Shown piece by piece: positions 18,171 to 28,621 of a stretch of 43,026 bases of DNA. The stretch comes from an uncultured Ruminiclostridium sp. GTDB lineage: Bacteria; Bacillota; Clostridia; Oscillospirales; Ruminococcaceae. The translations under genes were made by a program, and so were the position numbers. Location of the stretch: the NCBI GenBank assembly GCA_944388385.1, contig CALXIO010000020.1, positions 1 to 43,026 on the forward strand. Reading direction: 5' to 3'. The notes below the pieces were generated by a model. The model saw only the letters and a list, made by a program, of their open reading frames with translations. It was not told the origin of the DNA and searched no databases. The first letter of the stretch is position 1; each line of letters starts with the position of its first letter.

Positions 18171-18650
18171 TTATTTCCTTTCTTCAAGCTGTTCCTGAGT
18201 AAGAAGCTGATCCGCCTTGTCCACAAAGAGTATGCCGTTTAAGTGGTCTATCTCATGGCATAAGGCAATAGCAAGAAGCTCCTCACCTTCAATTTCAAAT
18301 TCCTTGCCGTAACGGTTCTGAGCCTTTACCCGTACCTTTGCAGGTCTTTCAACATATCCCCATAAGCCGGGTACTGAAAGACAGCCCTCCAGCTCATGCT
18401 GTTTGCCCTTCATCATGGTAACAACAGGGTTTATAAGCTCTATCTTGCCGTTTTCATCGCCCACATCAATTACCACGACTCTGCGTAAAATTCCTACCTG
18501 GGGACCTGCAAGGCCTACGCCGTTTGCCGCCTTCATGGTTTCATACATATCATCAAGTAAGGTCCAGAGTCTGTCATCAAAATTTGTTACATCTCTGCAC
18601 TTTTTGGCAAGTACATCCTCGCCTCTTTTTACAATGTTTCTTGTAGCCAT
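18171..18650 (-). CDS. def: Peptide deformylase
   Basis: This 159-residue metal enzyme removes the N-formyl group from new proteins. All three family motifs are present: GVGLAGPQ (44-51), EGCLSVPG with metal ligand C90, and HEIDHLNG with ligands H132 and H136 and catalytic E133. The start is fixed by GGAGATAAAATT before the ATG. It sits between priA and fmt. Confidence 0.97.
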   Translation of the reverse strand: MATRNIVKRGEDVLAKKCRDVTNFDDRLWTLLDDMYETMKAANGVGLAGPQVGILRRVVVIDVGDENGKIELINPVVTMMKGKQHELEGCLSVPGLWGYVERPAKVRVKAQNRYGKEFEIEGEELLAIALCHEIDHLNGILFVDKADQLLTQEQLEERK

Positions 18651-18662
18651 AATTTTATCTCC

Positions 18663-21134
18663 TTAGGTTATTTCTCCGTTCATATCCGCATAAAAGCTGA
18701 CATTTTTAAGTGCCTCGCTGTTATAGGCATCCCGGAGAGTTTTTGACATAACGGCTCTGAATTTTTTGCCGTTTTTACATTTGATTATAACTCTGTATCG
18801 GTATTTTCCGTTTAGCTTTGCCATATTGGCAGGGGTAGGGCCAAGCAGCCTTATTGGTATATCGGCATTGATAAGATTTTCGGAAAACAGCCTTACAAAT
18901 GCCTTTGAGCCCTTTATGCAGGCATTTTCATCGGTGGAGGAAAAGCCCACAACACATATATCACAATAGGGCGGAAACAGAAGGGTTTTTCTTATTTCAC
19001 ATTCCTGTCGGAAAAATTCGTCATAATCCTGTAATGCCGCTAAATTAAGCACATAATGATCCGGGCTGAAGGTTTGCAGATATGCTCTGCCCTCCTTTGT
19101 ACCTCTGCCGCATCTTCCCACCACCTGGGTAACAAGGGAGAAGGTATTTTCATAGCCAAGATAATCCCCGGCATAAAGGGATTTATCTATCATCAGTACC
19201 CCCACAAGGGTGACATTTTCAAAGTCCAGTCCCTTTGCTATCATCTGAGTTCCCACAAGAATATCATATTCCTTGTTTTTAAAGGCGGTAAAGCCCTTTT
19301 CGTAGGAATCCTTGGTCATTGTGGTATCTGCATCCATGCGAAGTATTTTCGCTGTGGGTAAAATAGCGGCAAGCTCCTCCTCTATACGCTGCGTGCCTGT
19401 GCCGGAGGTGTGGATAAGTTTTGAGCCGCATTCCTTGCATACACCGCTGAATTCCTCCTGATAACCGCAATAGTGACAGGTAAGGGAGTTATTCTTTTTG
19501 TGGTAGGTAAGGGCAATATTGCAGTTGGGACAGGTTGCCGCCGTACCGCATTTAAGACAGCTTAAAAAGGTGTTAAAACCCCGGCGGTTAATAAGAAGTA
19601 TGGACTGCTCCCCCTTGTCAAGGTTTGCTCTTAATTCCTCTATCAGAATATCGGAAAAGTTGGAACGGTTCCCGGTGAGAGCCTGTATCTTCATATCAAC
19701 TATCTTTACCTTAGGTAAAATCGCTCTGCTGTAGCGTTTTGTAAGCTCAAAAAGGTGATATTTACCTATGCTTGCCCGGTAGGCTGAATCTATACTGGGA
19801 GTAGCAGAGGCTAAAACAAGGGTGCATTTATTGTAAAATGCCCTTTGCTTTGCCACATTTCTTGCGTGGTATCTGGGGGACATTTCCGATTTATAGGTAT
19901 GCTCCCCTTCCTCGTCGATTATTATTACTCCTATATTTTTAAGCGGGGAAAATACTGCACTTCTTGTGCCTATTACCACATCCGCATTTCCCTCTTTTAT
20001 ACGCTTGTATTCGTCCATTCTCTGACCTAAGGACAGATTGCTGTGAATTACCGCTACCCTGCCTCCGAAATAATCGGTAAAGTAGGAAAGCATCTGTGGG
20101 GTAAGAGAAATTTCCGGCACTAACATCATGGCGGTTTTGCCCTGGTCAAGAGCCTTTTGAATCAGCTTAACAAAGACTGTTGTCTTGCCGCTTCCGGTGA
20201 TACCCTTTAATAAGGCACATTCCGGAAAAGCTTTATCCATAAGGGCGGATATTCCCCTAAAGGCATTTTCCTGCTGGTCGTTTAAGACTATATCGGAAAC
20301 CCTTTTCACCGCCACCATATCCGCTGTGGGACTTCTTAAAACTATATTGCTGAAATATTCGGCTACACCCTGCTTTACAAGGTTATCTATTACCGCCTTT
20401 GTAACAAGACAGTTATAGCATATTTCCTTTACGGAAGCACTGCCGCATTCGGATAAAAAGTCCACCGCTTTTTTCTGCTTTGGGGTAAGGGGCTTGTCTG
20501 TCTTTTTTTCAAACTCACCGCTTAAATAATATTCTGTCAGCACAGCGCTTTTTTCGGTGTCATATCCGGTACGCTGTTTTATACTGCTGTCAGACAGTAA
20601 TACTCCCTTTTCGCAAAGGGATTTTATAACACCTGCAGGGGCAATTTCGCCGCCGTAGGCTATTACCTGGTTTAATTCCTTTTCACCTTTACAGCCAAGA
20701 AGCATTTTTAAGGTTATGCTTTCCTTTGTAGTAAGGCTAAAGCTGTCGGGGAATTTTTTATATTCGGGGGAAATCTGATAATTTTCGGAAATATTTATGG
20801 CAAGCCCACCCGGTAAAATGGTCTTTACTGCATCAAAATAGGTGCAGAAGGTGTTTTCCTTAAGCCACTCTATAAGTCCTGTAAGCTCAGTATCAAGAAC
20901 TACCCCGTCCTCCACCGCCGAATATATTTCCTTCAGTCTTTTTTCGGGGATTTCACGGCGGATATTCATTATAAGTCCCACACGCTTTTCATTACCTCTG
21001 CCAAAGGGAACAATTACCCTCTGTCCTGCTGTAACCTGCATATTATCCGGGACTATGTAGTCAAATATCATATCGAAGCTGTAAATGGTTTTTTCCACCA
21101 CAACTCCGGCTATGGTTTTTTCGCTTTCACTCAT
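18663..21134 (-). CDS. priA: Primosomal protein N' (replication restart helicase PriA)
   Basis: This 823-residue 3'-5' DNA helicase loads the replication machinery at stalled forks. The N-terminal 3' DNA-binding domain begins at about residue 10 (VVEKTIYSFDMIFDY). The helicase core has Walker A GITGSGKTT and the Walker B variant DEEGEHTYKSE. The zinc region has eight cysteines in four pairs: CLKCG, CPNC, CHYC and CKECG. Later motifs include GTQMIAKGLDFENV and QVVGRCGRG. Its stop lies two bases from the gmk end, so gmk and priA are directly adjacent; rpoZ and coaBC, which separate them in Bacillus, are missing. Confidence 0.97.
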   Translation of the reverse strand: MSESEKTIAGVVVEKTIYSFDMIFDYIVPDNMQVTAGQRVIVPFGRGNEKRVGLIMNIRREIPEKRLKEIYSAVEDGVVLDTELTGLIEWLKENTFCTYFDAVKTILPGGLAINISENYQISPEYKKFPDSFSLTTKESITLKMLLGCKGEKELNQVIAYGGEIAPAGVIKSLCEKGVLLSDSSIKQRTGYDTEKSAVLTEYYLSGEFEKKTDKPLTPKQKKAVDFLSECGSASVKEICYNCLVTKAVIDNLVKQGVAEYFSNIVLRSPTADMVAVKRVSDIVLNDQQENAFRGISALMDKAFPECALLKGITGSGKTTVFVKLIQKALDQGKTAMMLVPEISLTPQMLSYFTDYFGGRVAVIHSNLSLGQRMDEYKRIKEGNADVVIGTRSAVFSPLKNIGVIIIDEEGEHTYKSEMSPRYHARNVAKQRAFYNKCTLVLASATPSIDSAYRASIGKYHLFELTKRYSRAILPKVKIVDMKIQALTGNRSNFSDILIEELRANLDKGEQSILLINRRGFNTFLSCLKCGTAATCPNCNIALTYHKKNNSLTCHYCGYQEEFSGVCKECGSKLIHTSGTGTQRIEEELAAILPTAKILRMDADTTMTKDSYEKGFTAFKNKEYDILVGTQMIAKGLDFENVTLVGVLMIDKSLYAGDYLGYENTFSLVTQVVGRCGRGTKEGRAYLQTFSPDHYVLNLAALQDYDEFFRQECEIRKTLLFPPYCDICVVGFSSTDENACIKGSKAFVRLFSENLINADIPIRLLGPTPANMAKLNGKYRYRVIIKCKNGKKFRAVMSKTLRDAYNSEALKNVSFYADMNGEIT

Positions 21135-21135
21135 C

Positions 21136-21741
21136 TTAGCTTTCTATTATTTCATCAAGAAGCTGAATGTTTCTTTCCCTTTTCATTCTCTGGGCAAGAA
21201 TAATTGTGTTAAGATCCTCTACCGCCTTTGAAAGCTCGCCGTTTACCACAAAGTAGTCATACTTTGAAGCGCAGGAAAGCTCATTTCTTGCCTGGGATAA
21301 TCTTTGAGCTATAACCTCCTCGGTTTCTGTGCCTCTTTTACGAAGTCTTCTTTCAAGCTCCTTCATTGAGGGAGGAAGAATAAATATAAGCACGCTGTCG
21401 GGGTACATTTTCTTAACATTCATAGCACCCTCAACCTCGATTTTAAGTATAACGTCCTTGCCCTTTTCCATAAGGTCATTGACGGTGGCCTTAAGTGTGC
21501 CGTAATAGTTACCGCAATAGTTTGTGTACTCTATTACCTCGTTATTTTCTATCATCTTTTCAAACTGTTCCTTGGTGCAAAAATGATAGCTGACGCCGTC
21601 GATTTCTCCCTCACGCATGGCTCTTGATGTGGCGGATACAGAATATGCCACACCCTCGTTTATTTTAAAAAGCTCAGCTAAAACCGTATCCTTTCCGCAA
21701 CCTGAGGGTGCGGAAACTACTATAAGCATTCCCTTGTTCAT
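21136..21741 (-). CDS. gmk: Guanylate kinase
   Basis: This 201-residue enzyme turns GMP into GDP at the expense of ATP. The P-loop is SAPSGCGKDTV. GMP-binding residues are in YSVSATSRAMREGE and YGTLKATVNDL, and the lid region includes RLRKRGTETEE. Length fits the family. The ATG overlaps the remA stop codon (ATGA), so the two are translationally coupled, as is common in Firmicutes. Confidence 0.97.
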   Translation of the reverse strand: MNKGMLIVVSAPSGCGKDTVLAELFKINEGVAYSVSATSRAMREGEIDGVSYHFCTKEQFEKMIENNEVIEYTNYCGNYYGTLKATVNDLMEKGKDVILKIEVEGAMNVKKMYPDSVLIFILPPSMKELERRLRKRGTETEEVIAQRLSQARNELSCASKYDYFVVNGELSKAVEDLNTIILAQRMKRERNIQLLDEIIES

Positions 21742-21995
21742 AAAAGCTTCTTTCCTTCCTCTTTTTCACCGTAAAGGTCGGTGAAATGTGATATATCAAG
21801 TGCGGACAATACAACGTGTCCGCTGTCGGTAATAATGGCTGTTTTTGTCTTTTTACCGCAGGTGGCATCTATGGCAAGGTTATTGTCCTTGGCGGTGGCT
21901 ATTATGCGCTTTACAGGGGCAGCATCGGCACTGACAGCAGATACAACTCTTTCTGCATTTACCGTATTGCCGTAGCCTACATTTATAAGCTTCAT
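21738..21995 (-). CDS. remA: RemA/YlzA-family DNA-binding regulator
   Basis: This 85-residue protein is MKLINVGYGNTVNAERVVSA, then VSADAAPVKRIIATAKDNN, then a basic/acidic C-terminus. It matches the RemA (DUF370) family, whose Bacillus member activates biofilm matrix and osmoprotection genes by wrapping DNA in ring-like oligomers. The ATG at 21995 was chosen because AAAGGAGG lies six bases upstream; an upstream in-frame ATG has no site. It is the first gene of the long operon ending at spoVM, in the same place before gmk as in Bacillus. Confidence 0.93.
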   Translation of the reverse strand: MKLINVGYGNTVNAERVVSAVSADAAPVKRIIATAKDNNLAIDATCGKKTKTAIITDSGHVVLSALDISHFTDLYGEKEEGKKLL

Positions 21996-22027
21996 ATTGT
22001 CCTCCTTTGTTATTTCTTTTAAATAAT

Positions 22028-22056
22028 ATAATACCATATAAATGTGAAAATTGCAA
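22028..22056 (-). promoter_or_regulatory. Promoter of the remA-gmk-priA-...-spoVM operon
   Basis: Minus strand TTGCAA (22051-22056), 17-base spacer, TATTAT (22028-22033), 33 bases before the remA ATG. No clear terminator separates it from mntP, so read-through from queA-tgt-mntP is also possible. Confidence 0.7.
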
Positions 22057-22084
22057 GAAAGCTGTGTTAATATGGGGTGTTACA

Positions 22085-22681
22085 TCAGCCTCCGAAAAAC
22101 ATATGCTCAATAAATACCTTAAGTCCTATACATACCAGTATGATACCGCCTACTATCTGTGCCTTTGAGCCAAGCAGCTTGCCGAATTTCTTTCCGGCAT
22201 AGATACCAAGCATACTAAGGCCGAAGGTTATAAGTCCAATAATGGCAACTGCTATTATCATATCAAGGACAGTCATTTTCATAGCCACAAAGCTGACCCC
22301 TACAACAAGGGCATCAATACTGGTGGCTATTGCCTTCATTATAAGCTGGGGAAAGGAGAATTTATAAGGGATAGGCTCGTCATTTTCCGCCTTTAAATCC
22401 CCTATGGCTTCTACTATCATCTTTCCCCCTATAAAGCCTAAGAATATAAGGGCTATGTAATGATCCCAGGTGTTTACAAAATCTGCAAAGCCGTTTCCCA
22501 AAAGATAGCCTAAAACAGGCATTACCGCCTGAAATAAGCCGAATGAACCGGCGGTAAGAAGGGCATATCTCAGCATTACCTTCTTCATTGAAAGACCGTC
22601 GGTTATTGATACCGCAAAGGCATCCATGGCAAGGCCTATTGCCAGTAAAAAGGACTGCACCAGCAAAACTGTTATATCCAT
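22085..22681 (-). CDS. mntP: Manganese efflux pump MntP
   Basis: This 198-residue protein has six membrane helices arranged as two repeats. Conserved acidic membrane residues are seen in AIGLAMDAFAVSITDG (first repeat) and ATSIDALVVGVSFVA (second repeat), the pattern of the MntP (formerly DUF204) exporters. Length fits (about 190). It is the last gene of a queA-tgt-mntP unit; a manganese riboswitch, often found before this gene, is not seen here. Confidence 0.93.
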   Translation of the reverse strand: MDITVLLVQSFLLAIGLAMDAFAVSITDGLSMKKVMLRYALLTAGSFGLFQAVMPVLGYLLGNGFADFVNTWDHYIALIFLGFIGGKMIVEAIGDLKAENDEPIPYKFSFPQLIMKAIATSIDALVVGVSFVAMKMTVLDMIIAVAIIGLITFGLSMLGIYAGKKFGKLLGSKAQIVGGIILVCIGLKVFIEHMFFGG

Positions 22682-22702
22682 ATTTTCTCTCCGTATGTAT
22701 TG

Positions 22703-23848
<1,146 letters not shown>

Positions 23849-23909
23849 TTATTCTATAATTTCGGCAGCTTTCGGAAAGGAATATCTTGCGGTTTTTACG
23901 GCAAAGCCC

Positions 23910-24941
23910 TTAAATTATAATCATACTATCCCCGAAGCTGAAAAATCTGTATCTTTCCTTTATTGCCTGCTTATAGGCATTAAGGGTTTTTTCTCTGCCT
24001 AAAAATGCGCTTACAAGCATTATAAGTGTACTTTCCGGCAGGTGGAAATTTGTAATAAGTCCGTCTATGGCTTTAAACTCATAGCCGGGATAGATAAATA
24101 TGCCGGTATCCTCGGAAACCGGGTCTATTCTTCTGTCCTCATTTAAGCTTGCGGCGGATTCAAGGGTGCGACAGCTGGTGGTTCCCACCGCTATCACTCT
24201 GCCTCCCCTTGCCTTACATTCGGCAATTTTACGGGCGGTTTCCTCAGGGATAGAATAATGTTCAATGTGCATCTTATGGTCAAGGATATTATCCTCCTTT
24301 ACCGGTCTGAAGGTACCAAGTCCCACATGAAGGGTAACAAAGGCGGTATCTACCCCCTTTTCTTTAAGGGAATCAAACACCCTTTCGGTAAAGTGCAGTC
24401 CTGCTGTGGGGGCAGCGGCAGAGCCTATTTCGTTAGAATAGATGGTGTTATATCTGTCCTTGTTTTCAAGCTTTGCGGTAATATAGGGAGGAAGGGGCAT
24501 TTGTCCTATTTTGTCAAGAACCTCATAGATACTGCTTTCCTTAAAGGAAAACTCCGCTATGCGGTTTCCCCCTTCGGCTACATCTATTATTTCCGCTGTC
24601 ATAAGTCCGGAAAAATCCACCTTAGCACCCGGCTTTAAGCGTTTGCCCGGCTTTACCATTACCTCCCAACGGGTTTCGCTTAGCTTATCCAGAAGCAAAA
24701 ACTGAACAGCCGCCCCGGTGTCCGGCTTTACGCCGAAAATTCTTGCCGGGAAAACCTTGGAATCATTCATAACAAGCAAATCACCCTCTTTAAGGTAATC
24801 GCATATATTGTAAAAATGATCGTGCTTTATTTCTCCGCTTGTGCGGTCTATTTTCATAAGACGGGAGCTGTCCCTTGGCTCTAAGGGAGTCTGGGCAATA
24901 AGCTCTTCCGGTAAATCGTAATAGAAATCAGATTTTAACAT
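23910..24941 (-). CDS. queA: S-adenosylmethionine:tRNA ribosyltransferase-isomerase
   Basis: This 343-residue enzyme adds the cyclopentenediol ring from SAM to preQ1-tRNA. The N-terminus [20 protein letters not shown] is the family start, so the ATG at 24941 was chosen; six extra codons upstream have no ribosome site. Other signatures are [24 protein letters not shown] and THFLP-type [10 protein letters not shown] near the C-terminus. It is the first gene of queA-tgt-mntP. Confidence 0.96.
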   Translation of the reverse strand: MLKSDFYYDLPEELIAQTPLEPRDSSRLMKIDRTSGEIKHDHFYNICDYLKEGDLLVMNDSKVFPARIFGVKPDTGAAVQFLLLDKLSETRWEVMVKPGKRLKPGAKVDFSGLMTAEIIDVAEGGNRIAEFSFKESSIYEVLDKIGQMPLPPYITAKLENKDRYNTIYSNEIGSAAAPTAGLHFTERVFDSLKEKGVDTAFVTLHVGLGTFRPVKEDNILDHKMHIEHYSIPEETARKIAECKARGGRVIAVGTTSCRTLESAASLNEDRRIDPVSEDTGIFIYPGYEFKAIDGLITNFHLPESTLIMLVSAFLGREKTLNAYKQAIKERYRFFSFGDSMIII

Positions 24942-24977
24942 AATACCACTCTTTTTCATTTTTAGTCATACAGATAC

Positions 24978-25006
24978 ATAATACCACATAATAGTATAAA
25001 AATCAA
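24978..25006 (-). promoter_or_regulatory. Promoter of queA-tgt-mntP
   Basis: Minus strand TTGATT (25001-25006), 17-base spacer, TATTAT (24978-24983), about 37 bases before the queA ATG. It is back to back with the lysine operon promoter at 25061. Confidence 0.7.
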
Positions 25007-25060
25007 GCAGGAGTAAAAATAAAGCCATGGGGGAATTTATTAAAAAATGACGCTTTTATA

Positions 25061-25089
25061 TTGACAAATTACTATAAATATGGTAAGAT
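25061..25089 (+). promoter_or_regulatory. Sigma-A promoter of the lysine-riboswitch operon
   Basis: TTGACA (25061-25066), 17-base spacer, TAAGAT (25084-25089). Transcription should start at about 25096, right at the 5' strand of the riboswitch P1 helix. Confidence 0.85.
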
Positions 25090-25097
25090 TAAAGCGC

Positions 25098-25269
25098 AGA
25101 TAGAGGTCGCGGTCATGATGAGTAGCCCCTATGCCAATCCGCCGACGGATAGTAGAGGTGAAAGGCTAAACCGCCGAAGAGCAAAAGAGTCGGAGCTTTT
25201 GTATCTGATTTTGTATCGAACAGGTGCAGAATTGTCATCGGCCGGCAGGCTTATGGTGGAGAGCTATCT
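25098..25269 (+). ncRNA. Lysine riboswitch (L box)
   Basis: The leader shows the L-box core: AGATAGAGGTCGC at the 5' end, TGATGAGTA, AGAGGTGAAAGGC, CCGCCGAAGAGC, and GGAGAGCTATCT at the 3' end. AGATAG (25098-25103) pairs with CTATCT (25264-25269) to close P1. A terminator follows, and the genes after it make diaminopimelate/lysine. Lysine binding should stabilise P1 and allow termination (known mechanism of the class). A 70-codon open frame over this RNA is not a gene. Confidence 0.88.
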
Positions 25270-25295
25270 ATAATACTCTCAAACTACGCCTTAAT

Positions 25296-25325
25296 GCCGC
25301 CTGCGTTTTGCAAGCGGTTTTTTTA
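25296..25325 (+). terminator. Riboswitch-controlled terminator before asd
   Basis: CCGCCTGC (25297-25304) pairs with GCAAGCGG (25310-25317), with one C-A mismatch, followed by seven T. It is the expression platform of the lysine riboswitch. Confidence 0.85.
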
Positions 25326-25373
25326 CAATAATACAAAAAGTCGTGTAAGTACACGCAAGGAAGGAAATTGACA

Positions 25374-26456
25374 ATGAAACAGTACAATGTAGGTATTATC
25401 GGTGCAACCGGTATGGTAGGACAGCGTTTTGCTCTTTTACTTGATAAGCACCCCTGGTTTAATGTAACAACACTTGCAGCATCTCCCCGTTCTGCAGGAA
25501 AGACTTATAAAGAGGCAGTAGGCGGCAGATGGCTTCTTGATTCTCCCATGCCCGAAAGCATGGCTGATATAGTTGTTATGGACGCTACAGCTGATATTGA
25601 AAAGATCGCTTCACAGGTTGACTTTGTATTCTGTGCGGTTGATATGAAGAAGGATGAGATAAGAGCTCTTGAGGAGGCTTATGCAAAGCATGAGTGTCCT
25701 GTTGTATCAAATAACTCTGCTCACAGGTTTACTCCCGATGTTCCCATGGTAGTACCTGAGATAAATCCCCAGCATATCGAGATCATCAAGGCTCAAAGAC
25801 AGCGTCTTGGTACAAAGAAGGGCTTTGTGGCTGTAAAGTCAAACTGCTCACTTCAGAGCTACGTACCTGCCCTTCACCCCTTAAAGGATGAATTTGGCAT
25901 TGACAGAGTGCTTGTTTGTACATACCAGGCTATTTCAGGTGCAGGTAAGACCTTTGATACAATGCCTGAAATAGTTGATAATGTTATCCCCTTTATCGGC
26001 GGCGAGGAAGAAAAGTCCGAGCAGGAGCCCTTAAAGTTATGGGGTACTATTGAGGGCGACAAGATAGTAAGCGCTACTGAGCCCTTATTTACAGCACAGT
26101 GCTTCAGAGTTCCTGTTTCTGACGGTCATACAGCGGCTGTATTTGTAAAGTTCAAGAACAAGCCCACCAAGGAGCAGATGATAAAGGCATGGAAGGAATT
26201 TTCCGGCGCACCCCAGGAATTAGAGCTTCCCAGTGCGCCTAAGCAGTTTATCCACTACTTTGAGGAGGATAACCGTCCCCAGGCAAAGCTGGACCGCATG
26301 ACAGAAAACGGCATGGCAGTTTGCGTAGGCCGTCTGCGTGAGGATAATCAGTATGACTATAAGTTTGCCTGCCTTTCACACAACACATTAAGAGGTGCCG
26401 CAGGCGGTGCAGTATTACTGGCTGAGCTTTTAGCGGCTAAGGGATATTTTGACTGA
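25374..26456 (+). CDS. asd: Aspartate-semialdehyde dehydrogenase
   Basis: This 360-residue NADP enzyme reduces aspartyl phosphate to the semialdehyde, the branch-point precursor for diaminopimelate, threonine and methionine. The N-terminal nucleotide-binding loop is VGIIGATGMVGQRFALLL. The active-site Cys lies in VKSNCSLQSY (about residue 150) and the active-site His in SDGHTAAVFVKF. The sequence is of the longer archaeal/yeast-like type found in many clostridia. The ATG at 25374 was chosen over an in-frame TTG six bases earlier because of its spacing to AAGGAAGG. First gene after the lysine riboswitch. Confidence 0.96.
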   Translation: MKQYNVGIIGATGMVGQRFALLLDKHPWFNVTTLAASPRSAGKTYKEAVGGRWLLDSPMPESMADIVVMDATADIEKIASQVDFVFCAVDMKKDEIRALEEAYAKHECPVVSNNSAHRFTPDVPMVVPEINPQHIEIIKAQRQRLGTKKGFVAVKSNCSLQSYVPALHPLKDEFGIDRVLVCTYQAISGAGKTFDTMPEIVDNVIPFIGGEEEKSEQEPLKLWGTIEGDKIVSATEPLFTAQCFRVPVSDGHTAAVFVKFKNKPTKEQMIKAWKEFSGAPQELELPSAPKQFIHYFEEDNRPQAKLDRMTENGMAVCVGRLREDNQYDYKFACLSHNTLRGAAGGAVLLAELLAAKGYFD

Positions 26457-26475
26457 TCATCCGGAGGTATTACTT

Positions 26476-27360
26476 ATGAAGGATCCTATTTTTACCGGTT
26501 CAGGCGTAGCTATTGTTACCCCCATGAATGAGGACGGTACCATAAACTACGAGGTTTTCGGTAATATTATTGAAGCACAGATAGCAGGAGGTACAGATGC
26601 AATTATCGTATGCGGTACCACCGGCGAATCTGCCACTATGACAGATGAAGAGCATAAGGAATGTATACGCTACTGTGTTGAAAAGGTAGCTAAGAGAGTT
26701 CCTGTTGTGGCAGGTACGGGAAGTAACGATACTGCTTATGCCATTCAGCTTTCAAAGGAAGCTGAGGAATTAGGCGCAGATGCGCTTTTACTTGTTACCC
26801 CCTACTACAACAAAACCTCCCAGAGAGGACTTATTGCTCACTTTACCGCTATTGCAAACAGCGTAAAGATTCCCATAATTCTTTACAATGTTCCCTCCCG
26901 TACAGGTGTCAATATTACGGTTGAAACCGCAAAGGAGCTTGACAAGATTGCAAATATCACAGCAATTAAGGAAGCCAGCGGTAATATAAGCCATGTGGCA
27001 AAGTTAGCGGCTGAAACAGAGCTTGTTATTTATTCAGGCAATGATGATCAGATAGTGCCTATTATGTCACTTGGAGGCAAGGGTGTTATTTCCGTGCTTG
27101 CTAACTGCTGTCCGGCAGAAACACACCAAATAGCACAGTATTGCCTTGACGGAGATTATAAGAGTGCGGCTGAATTACAGCTTAAGTACCTTGAATTTAC
27201 AAACGATCTCTTCATTGACGTAAACCCCATTCCCGTAAAGGAAGCTATGAATATCATGGGCAAGAATGTGGGCGAGTGTCGTCTTCCCCTTTACAGAATG
27301 GAGGAAGGAAAGATAGCAAAGCTGTTTTCCTCTATGGAGAAATTAGGACTTACAAAATAA
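26476..27360 (+). CDS. dapA: 4-hydroxy-tetrahydrodipicolinate synthase
   Basis: This 294-residue TIM-barrel lyase condenses aspartate semialdehyde with pyruvate. The Schiff-base lysine lies in ITAIKEASGN, the catalytic Tyr in ILYNVPSRTG, and the pyruvate loop is GTTGESATM. The ATG at 26476 follows CCGGAGG; nine in-frame codons before it overlap asd and have no site. It lies 19 bases after asd in the lysine operon. Confidence 0.97.
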   Translation: MKDPIFTGSGVAIVTPMNEDGTINYEVFGNIIEAQIAGGTDAIIVCGTTGESATMTDEEHKECIRYCVEKVAKRVPVVAGTGSNDTAYAIQLSKEAEELGADALLLVTPYYNKTSQRGLIAHFTAIANSVKIPIILYNVPSRTGVNITVETAKELDKIANITAIKEASGNISHVAKLAAETELVIYSGNDDQIVPIMSLGGKGVISVLANCCPAETHQIAQYCLDGDYKSAAELQLKYLEFTNDLFIDVNPIPVKEAMNIMGKNVGECRLPLYRMEEGKIAKLFSSMEKLGLTK

Positions 27361-27381
27361 ATCCCCGAAAGGAATATTAAA

Positions 27382-28137
27382 ATGATAGATATTGCCATTA
27401 CCGGTGCCTGCGGAAAAATGGGAAGAGTTATTGCGGATATAGTAAAGACCAGAGATGACTGCCGTGTTTCAGGCGGTGTTGACCTTACTAAGGAGCAGTA
27501 CAGCGATTTTCCCGTGGTTGATAATATTTTCGACCTTCCCTCAAAGCCGGATGTAGTGATAGATTTTTCTCACCCCTCTGTACTTCCCTCCTTGCTTGAC
27601 TACTGCAAGATAAATAATGTTCCTGTGGTGGTTGCCACAACAGGCTACACAGATGAGGAGATAGCACAGATAAAGGCGGCGGCAGATCAGATACCGGTGT
27701 TCTTTACCTTCAATATGTCACTTGGTATAAATCTTCTTGTGGACCTTGCAAGGAGAGCCACAAGGGTTCTCGGTGACCAGTTTGATATTGAGATAGTGGA
27801 AAAGCATCATAATCTTAAAAAGGATGCCCCCTCCGGTACTGCTATTATGATTGCTGAGGCTATAAATGAGGAGCTTGACAACCGTATGCACTATGTATAT
27901 GACCGTCACTCTGTAAGAAAGCCCAGAGAAAAAACCGAAATAGGTATGCACGCGGTAAGAGGCGGTACAATAGTAGGTGAGCATGAGGTTATTTTTGCCG
28001 GCCGTGACGAGGTTATTACCCTGTCACACAGTGCAGGCTCAAAGCAGGTATTTGCTGTGGGTTCTGTAAATGCGGCGGTATTTTTAGCCGGATGTGAAAA
28101 GGGACTTTATCAGATGTCCGACCTTTTATCCATGTAA
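27382..28137 (+). CDS. dapB: 4-hydroxy-tetrahydrodipicolinate reductase
   Basis: This 251-residue NAD(P)H enzyme follows DapA in the diaminopimelate pathway. The dinucleotide loop is ITGACGKMGRVI. The catalytic segment is EKHHNLKKDAPSGTA, containing the conserved HH and K residues. RGGTIVGEHEVIFAG is the C-terminal tetramer-domain signature. Length fits the family. It is 21 bases after dapA. Confidence 0.97.
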   Translation: MIDIAITGACGKMGRVIADIVKTRDDCRVSGGVDLTKEQYSDFPVVDNIFDLPSKPDVVIDFSHPSVLPSLLDYCKINNVPVVVATTGYTDEEIAQIKAAADQIPVFFTFNMSLGINLLVDLARRATRVLGDQFDIEIVEKHHNLKKDAPSGTAIMIAEAINEELDNRMHYVYDRHSVRKPREKTEIGMHAVRGGTIVGEHEVIFAGRDEVITLSHSAGSKQVFAVGSVNAAVFLAGCEKGLYQMSDLLSM

Positions 28138-28154
28138 GAAAGGACAGGTGCAAT

Positions 28155-28607
28155 ATGATAGGAATTTTACGCTACGACGCAGTTTCGGTGGTTACCTTCT
28201 CAGATGTACCGGCAGGTATAGGCTTTGTACCTGAGGTATTAAAGGCGGTTGCCAATGCGGAAATAAATATAGATATGATTTCCCAGACTCCCCCTAAATC
28301 CGACAGATTTACCTTCGGATTCAGCTTTTCGGATGAGGATATCCCCACATTGCTGACGGTTATGGGAAAAATTACAAGCGTTCATAATATCACGCCCTTT
28401 GTGAACAGTGGTAATGTTAAGCTGATAGTAAAGAGCAGTGAAATGGCGGATCAGGCAGGCTTTGCCGCTAAGGTATTTGAGGCCTGCGAAAACATTTCCG
28501 CACAGGTACTTCTTGTAACTACCGGTGTGGATGAAATAAGCCTTTTAGTTCCGGAAAGCAGCGCTGATGAGTTATCATCCCTGCTTGCTAAGATAGTAGG
28601 CTTCTGA
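28155..28607 (+). CDS. Stand-alone tandem ACT-domain protein, aspartokinase-regulatory type
   Basis: This 150-residue protein looks like two ACT repeats and nothing else. The first (about 10-75) has the DVPAGIGFVPEVLKAVANAE helix and a NIDMISQTPPKSD strand, very like the regulatory end of aspartokinase. The second (about 85-150) has KLIVKSSEMADQAGFAAKVF and an ISLLVPESSADEL end. ACT domains bind amino acids, usually to inhibit an enzyme. It is 17 bases after dapB under the same riboswitch, so lysine or threonine sensing is a fair inference. No kinase part is encoded here. It could bind a separate aspartokinase. Confidence 0.85.
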   Translation: MIGILRYDAVSVVTFSDVPAGIGFVPEVLKAVANAEINIDMISQTPPKSDRFTFGFSFSDEDIPTLLTVMGKITSVHNITPFVNSGNVKLIVKSSEMADQAGFAAKVFEACENISAQVLLVTTGVDEISLLVPESSADELSSLLAKIVGF

Positions 28608-28621
28608 TTTAATAAAAATTC

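Noticed and set aside
25061..25273. A 70-codon open frame upstream of asd
   Set aside because: It lies over the lysine riboswitch, starts within the promoter -35 region and has no ribosome site; the RNA structure explains the bases better.
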